A stretch of DNA of 64,000 nucleotides from NCBI RefSeq assembly GCF_042682685.1, contig NZ_JBHUHX010000052.1, positions 207,308-271,307 of the forward strand, in the 5' to 3' direction. Source of the stretch: Imhoffiella fuscus. GTDB taxonomy: Bacteria > Pseudomonadota > Gammaproteobacteria > Chromatiales > Chromatiaceae. The notes under the pieces were generated by a model. The model saw nothing but the letters and a program-made list of their open reading frames with translations, searched no databases and was not told the DNA's origin. Below are positions 59,881-64,000 of the stretch, one piece after another; position 1 is the first letter of the stretch, and every line of letters begins with the position of its first letter. The translations under genes and the position numbers were made by a program.

Positions 59881-61296
59881 TCAGATCACCCCGATCGCGT
59901 GGAGGAAAACGACCACCACCAGTGCCGGCGACACATAGCGCACCAGGAATCGCCACCCGCGATAGGCGATGGATTCGCCCATCTGGAGTTCATCGCGTGT
60001 CGAGGCGCGGGACATGATCCAGCCGGCGAAGAGCGCGATAAAGAAACCGCCGAGCGGCAACAGTATATTGGCGGTCAGATAGTCGACCAGGTCGAAGATC
60101 GTCTTGCCGAAGAGCTGGAATTCCTCGCCCGACAGGAGATTGAACGACAGCAACGTCCCAAGCCCCAGGAACCAGGCCAGGGCGCCGACGAAGGCGGCGG
60201 CCGGGACGCGCTTCATGCCGTGATTCTCGACCAGCCAGGCAACGGCCGGCTCGATGATCGAGATGGCGGACGACCAGGCGGCGAAGACCAGCAGCACAAA
60301 GAAGAGGGTGCCGAAGAGCTGGCCGAAGGGCATGGCGCCGAAGGCGATCGGCAGGGTCTGGAAGATGAGTCCGGGTCCGGCGGCCGGCTGCAATCCGTTG
60401 GCGAAGACGATGGGGAAGATGGCCATGCCCGCCAGCAGAGCGACGGCGGTATCCGCGATCACGATGACCAGCGTCGCGCGCGCGATCGAGGCATTGCCCG
60501 GCATGTAGGAGCCGTAGACCATGATGGCGCCCATGCCGAGACTCAGCGTGAAGAAGGCGTGGCCGAGCGCGACCAGAATGGGCTCGCCGCTGAAGCGGCA
60601 GACCTCGGCACCGGCCGCATCCAACTCGCAATGAAAGAAGACCTTGCCGAAATCGGGGCTGAAGAGAAAATCGAGCCCCTTGCCGAAGGCACCCAGGCTC
60701 ATGGAATAGGCCACCAAAATCAGCAGCAGCAGAAAGAGCGCCGGCATCAGCAAGGTGACGGCCTTCTCCAAACCGCCTCTCACACCGCGCGCCACAACGA
60801 CCATGGTCATGACCATGAAGAGGGTGTGCCAGACGAGAAGGGTCCCGGGCGAGGCGAGAAAACCCTGGAACAGACCCACCACCTGCTGGGCGTTCGCGCC
60901 GGTGAACGAGCCAACGGCGGTCTGAAAGACGTAGGCGAGCGCCCAACCGGCGATGACGCTGTAGTAGGACAGGATCAGAAACCCTGTGATGACGCCGCCC
61001 CACCCGAGCAGGCTCCACGCCGGATGCGCGCCCTCATCCTTGACCAGCGCGCGCATCGTGTTGATCGGGCTCTGACGGCCTCGCCGGCCGAGGAGGATCT
61101 CGGCGATCATGATGGGCGCACCGATCGCTGCGATACAGCAGAGATAGATGATGACGAAGGCGCCGCCCCCGTTCTCTCCTGTGATGTAAGGAAATTTCCA
61201 GATGTTCCCCAGCCCGACGGCGGAGCCGACGGCCGCAAGGATGAAAACGAACCGGGACGACCATTGGCCGTGAATGGAGCTTCGCTGTTCCGACAT
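59881..61296 (-). CDS. Sodium-dependent SNF-family transporter
   Basis: A 471-residue protein of the neurotransmitter:sodium symporter family (LeuT fold) with about 11-12 helices. Helix 1 has the sodium site GSAVGLGNIWKFPYITGENGG. Later parts contain ILSYYSVIAGWALAYVF (helix 3) and FFTLSLGMGAIMVYGSYMP (helix 6), where substrate and Na+ bind. It probably imports an amino acid with sodium; the substrate cannot be told. The ATG at 61296 matches relatives; longer upstream frame adds 36 Cys/Gly-rich residues. It is downstream of hppA on the same strand, after two terminators. Confidence 0.92.
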   Translation of the reverse strand: MSEQRSSIHGQWSSRFVFILAAVGSAVGLGNIWKFPYITGENGGGAFVIIYLCCIAAIGAPIMIAEILLGRRGRQSPINTMRALVKDEGAHPAWSLLGWGGVITGFLILSYYSVIAGWALAYVFQTAVGSFTGANAQQVVGLFQGFLASPGTLLVWHTLFMVMTMVVVARGVRGGLEKAVTLLMPALFLLLLILVAYSMSLGAFGKGLDFLFSPDFGKVFFHCELDAAGAEVCRFSGEPILVALGHAFFTLSLGMGAIMVYGSYMPGNASIARATLVIVIADTAVALLAGMAIFPIVFANGLQPAAGPGLIFQTLPIAFGAMPFGQLFGTLFFVLLVFAAWSSAISIIEPAVAWLVENHGMKRVPAAAFVGALAWFLGLGTLLSFNLLSGEEFQLFGKTIFDLVDYLTANILLPLGGFFIALFAGWIMSRASTRDELQMGESIAYRGWRFLVRYVSPALVVVVFLHAIGVI

Positions 61297-61446
61297 AGAC
61301 GCTCGTCCACCACTGACTGTTGCTGACCCGCCACATTCTCTGTGAAGCGGATCGACGTAACAAGTTGAATAACCTTGAAACCGAGCGACGAAAACGGGCA
61401 CCACTCAGGTGCAGGACACACCAGGACACGCACTCGCATCGCACAT

Positions 61447-61477
61447 AAAAGAAGAGCGCAACCCGAGGGGTGCGCTC
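61447..61477 (-). terminator. Rho-independent terminator downstream of hppA
   Basis: On the minus strand the stem GAGCGCA/TGCGCTC (plus 61454-61460 and 61471-61477, extended by CC/GG) is followed by a T-rich stretch (AAAAGAA on the plus strand at 61447-61453). It is the second hairpin past the hppA stop. Confidence 0.7.
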
Positions 61478-61487
61478 CATGCTGGTG

Positions 61488-61513
61488 TTGGCCGGGACAC
61501 ACGCCCCGGCCAA
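61488..61513 (-). terminator. First hairpin after hppA
   Basis: TTGGCCGGG (61488-61496) is perfectly inverted as CCCGGCCAA (61505-61513) with an 8-base loop. It begins 11 bases from the hppA stop on the minus strand, but no T-tract follows it; the T-tract belongs to the next hairpin. Confidence 0.6.
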
Positions 61514-61523
61514 ACGCACTGGA

Positions 61524-63557
61524 TCAGAGCAGCGGAACCAGCAGCAAGGCTACGATGTTGATGATCTTGATCAACGGGTTGATCGCCGGACCAGCGGTGT
61601 CCTTGTAGGGGTCGCCGACGGTATCGCCGGTGACGGCCGCCTTGTGGGTCTCGGAGCCCTTGCCGCCGAAGTTGCCTTCCTCGACGTACTTCTTGGCGTT
61701 GTCCCAGGCACCGCCGCCGGTGCACATGGAGATGGCCACGAAGAGACCGGTGACGATGGTGCCGATCAGCATGCCGCCCAGTGCGCGGATGCCGGCGCCG
61801 TCGCCCATGAGGATGTTCATGCCCATGGCGACCGCGACCGGAACCAGGATCGGCAGCAGCGAGGGGATGACCATCTCCTTGATGGCGGCCTTGGTCAGGA
61901 GGTCGACGGCACGGGAGTAGTCCGGCTTGGCGGAGCCGTCCATGATGCCCTTGATCTCCTTGAACTGACGGCGAACCTCCATGACGACCGCGCTGGCGGC
62001 GCGGCCGACGGCCTCCATCGCCATGGCGCCGAACAGATAGGGCACCATACCGCCGATGAAGAGGCCAATGATGACGGCCGGGTCGGACAGCATGAAGTCC
62101 TGCATCTTGCCGGCCGCTTCCAGGTTGTGGGTGTAGTCGGCGAAGAGCACCAGCGCAGCCAGACCGGCGGAGCCGATGGCGTAGCCCTTGGTCACGGCCT
62201 TGGTGGTGTTGCCCACGGCGTCGAGCGCGTCGGTGGTCTTGCGCACGTCCTCTGGCAGACCGGACATCTCGGCGATACCGCCGGCGTTGTCGGTGATGGG
62301 ACCGTAGGCGTCGAGCGCGACGATCATGCCGGCCATGGAGAGCATGGCGGTGGCGGCGATGGCGATACCGTAGAGATCGGCGACCCCGTAAGCGGCCCAG
62401 ATGGCGACGCAGACCGCGAGAACGGGCAGCGCGGTCGACTTCATGGAGATGGCCAGACCCGCGATGACGTTGGTCGCGTGACCGGTCTGAGATGCCTCGG
62501 CGACGTACTGGACCGGGTGGAACTCGGTCGCGGTGTAGTACTCGGTGATGAACATGAGCGCTGCGGTCAGACCCAGACCGATGAGCGCGCAGAAGAGCAT
62601 CGAGAAGAAGTGATCGCCCATGAGCAGGCCGGTCACGACCGCGAACATGATGAAGGCGAGACCGCCCGCGACCGCCGTGCCCTTGTAGAGCGCGGTCATG
62701 ATGCGACCGCCATCGGTGGCCTTGACGAAGTAGGCGCCGACGATGGAGGCGATGATGGAGACTGCGCCCAGCGCGAGCGGGTAGATGACGTAGTCGATGT
62801 CGAAGCCACCGGCGGCCTTGGACAGCAGACCGCCCAGAACCATGGTGGCGATGATGGTGACCGCGTAGGTCTCGAAGAGATCGGCCGCCATGCCGGCGCA
62901 GTCACCGACGTTGTCGCCCACGTTGTCGGCGATGACCGCCGGGTTGCGCGGATCGTCCTCGGGGATGCCGGCCTCGACCTTGCCCACCAGGTCCGCACCG
63001 ACGTCGGCGCCCTTGGTGAAGATACCGCCACCCAGTCGAGCGAAGATGGAGATCAGCGAGCCGCCGAAGGCGAGACCGATCAGGGCGTGCAGGGCCGGCT
63101 CGTCGGCGCCCAGGAAGAGGAAGTAGCCCGCCACCCCAATGATGCCCAGACCCACCACCAACATGCCGGTGACGGCACCGCCGCGGAAGGCGATGGCCAG
63201 AGCGGACTCGAGGCTCACGGTCGCGGCCTGAGCGGTGCGCACGTTGGAGCGCACCGACACGTTCATGCCGATGTAGCCGGCGAGACCGGAGAGGATGGCA
63301 CCGATGGCGAAGCCGCCGGCCGTGGCCAGGTCGAGCATCAGCCACAGCACGATGAAGAGCGCCGCACCCACCATGGCGATGGTGCTGTACTGGCGGTTGA
63401 GGTAGGCCCTGGCACCGGTCTGAATCGCTGCCGCAATTTCCTGCATGCGTTCGGAGCCGGCGGACTGGGAGTTGATCCAGGCCACGACGACGAGGCCGAA
63501 GATCACAGCCAGCGCTCCGGCACTGATCGCAAACCAAAGGACGAAATCTGTTGACAT
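61524..63557 (-). CDS. hppA: Membrane-bound H+-translocating pyrophosphatase
   Basis: A 677-residue integral membrane proton pump with about 16 helices that uses pyrophosphate. Catalytic motifs are GGGIFTKGADVGADLVGKVE (about 176-195), DNVGDNVGDCAGMAADLFE (about 211-229) and TGDTVGDPYKDTAGPA near the C-terminus. At the K+-selectivity site it reads GNTTKAVT with K453 and T456, the pattern of K+-independent enzymes (K+-dependent ones have A at both places). Such pumps are common in purple bacteria. The ATG at 63557 follows GGGGGG; the open frame upstream adds 41 basic residues that do not fit. Confidence 0.96.
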   Translation of the reverse strand: MSTDFVLWFAISAGALAVIFGLVVVAWINSQSAGSERMQEIAAAIQTGARAYLNRQYSTIAMVGAALFIVLWLMLDLATAGGFAIGAILSGLAGYIGMNVSVRSNVRTAQAATVSLESALAIAFRGGAVTGMLVVGLGIIGVAGYFLFLGADEPALHALIGLAFGGSLISIFARLGGGIFTKGADVGADLVGKVEAGIPEDDPRNPAVIADNVGDNVGDCAGMAADLFETYAVTIIATMVLGGLLSKAAGGFDIDYVIYPLALGAVSIIASIVGAYFVKATDGGRIMTALYKGTAVAGGLAFIMFAVVTGLLMGDHFFSMLFCALIGLGLTAALMFITEYYTATEFHPVQYVAEASQTGHATNVIAGLAISMKSTALPVLAVCVAIWAAYGVADLYGIAIAATAMLSMAGMIVALDAYGPITDNAGGIAEMSGLPEDVRKTTDALDAVGNTTKAVTKGYAIGSAGLAALVLFADYTHNLEAAGKMQDFMLSDPAVIIGLFIGGMVPYLFGAMAMEAVGRAASAVVMEVRRQFKEIKGIMDGSAKPDYSRAVDLLTKAAIKEMVIPSLLPILVPVAVAMGMNILMGDGAGIRALGGMLIGTIVTGLFVAISMCTGGGAWDNAKKYVEEGNFGGKGSETHKAAVTGDTVGDPYKDTAGPAINPLIKIINIVALLLVPLL

Positions 63558-64000
63558 TGAGATCCCCCCGTTACGGGTTTTCGTTGGTATGAGCCGAGCG
63601 AAATGGGCGACCAATCGCAACGTCGGGATACAGCAGCGGACGGACCGATTAGCCGCCAAAACGGCACGGAACTTTAACATAAAGGTCTTGGTCTTTAAGC
63701 GCTCAGCCCATACTTACTCGTCCGCCGCGAGAAAATGCCCTGGTTCAAGCATCGCCGATCGCGTTAAGCGCCGGTCCCCACTGGCCGGCTCCCTGCTTCG
63801 ACCTCCGCAGTGCAGTCCTTTTTTTTCATCGACTTGGAGTCGTGCGCCGGATCGACATGACGCCGAAGCACCGCTCTCGCCACAGACGTTCCCCGAGTTC
63901 CTGAGCGGGCTCAAAAATTCCTTAATGCTCTTTATTGTCCGAAGCAGGGTTAAAACCACCGCCTTTAGGCGGTCAGATTTATCTTTGAAGCCTTTTGCAA
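63558..64000. other. Intergenic region upstream of hppA; no gene supported
   Basis: These 443 bases hold the hppA leader and no convincing gene. An 81-codon minus-strand frame (63714-63959) has no homologue I recognise and atypical composition. There is a run of eight T at about 63822. At the edge, ACCGCC (63958-63963) and GGCGGT (63968-63973) form a hairpin with loop TTTA inside AT-richer DNA, which may be the end of an insertion element or a terminator continuing outside the window. Confidence 0.4.

Noticed and set aside
63714..63959. Possible 81-residue protein upstream of hppA
   Set aside because: No ribosome site, no recognisable motif and Ser/Arg/Gly-rich composition. Kept as noncoding.

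Overview
The window is high-GC DNA from a gammaproteobacterium, most likely a member of the Chromatiales (purple sulfur bacteria and relatives). The basis is the gene order maf, rng, yhdP, nitrilase, tldD, pmbA with rlmH nearby, the pairing of aceA with aceK, a membrane pyrophosphatase, a gammaproteobacterial-type SerB with two ACT domains, and many short intergenic palindromes. This placement is inference from gene content; no rRNA gene is present.

Layout. Positions 1-1657 hold the end of an unidentified gene, a TrpD2-like phosphoribosyltransferase relative and a Rieske protein. At 1680-5436 a DUF2726 membrane protein and a small membrane protein lie divergent to a large DUF4407 coiled-coil membrane protein; this is the least understood locus. 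MepA, Ffh, a YpjD/CcsA-like protein and tRNA-Ala(CGC) follow. At 9354-14777 there is a copper/silver efflux operon: a Cys/His-rich secreted protein, CusB, CusA and CusF, without an outer-membrane channel. Then come a DUF2269-like protein, CrcB with DUF190, QueF, and the glyoxylate-shunt group aceK, rraA, aceA (no malate synthase here), then PdxH.

From 21858 to 38785 lies a signalling block of about 17 kb interrupted only by a secreted glycerophosphodiesterase. It has a REC-GGDEF protein overlapping a hybrid kinase with an HPt domain, a GAF-PAS(4)-GGDEF-EAL protein, a CHASE hybrid kinase, and a hybrid kinase with four N-terminal CBS domains and a C-terminal HPt. Together these look like a phosphorelay feeding cyclic-di-GMP turnover.

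From 39072 to 52459 the genes are mostly housekeeping: serB, pmbA, tldD, a nitrilase-family amidase, yhdP, rng, maf, rlmH, and tatA-tatB without tatC. The last part is membrane transport: an NhaD-type antiporter translationally coupled to a UspA protein, an adaptor plus HAE1-type RND pump, a 121-bp tandem repeat, DedA, a sodium-dependent SNF-family transporter and a K+-independent-type H+-pyrophosphatase. The final 440 bases carry no convincing gene.

At least five kinds of short palindromic or repeat elements sit in gene junctions (near 5442, 6477/16934, 19284, 21764 and 58897). All coordinates and residue positions were worked out by hand from the sequence; family names rest on recognised motifs, not on database searches.
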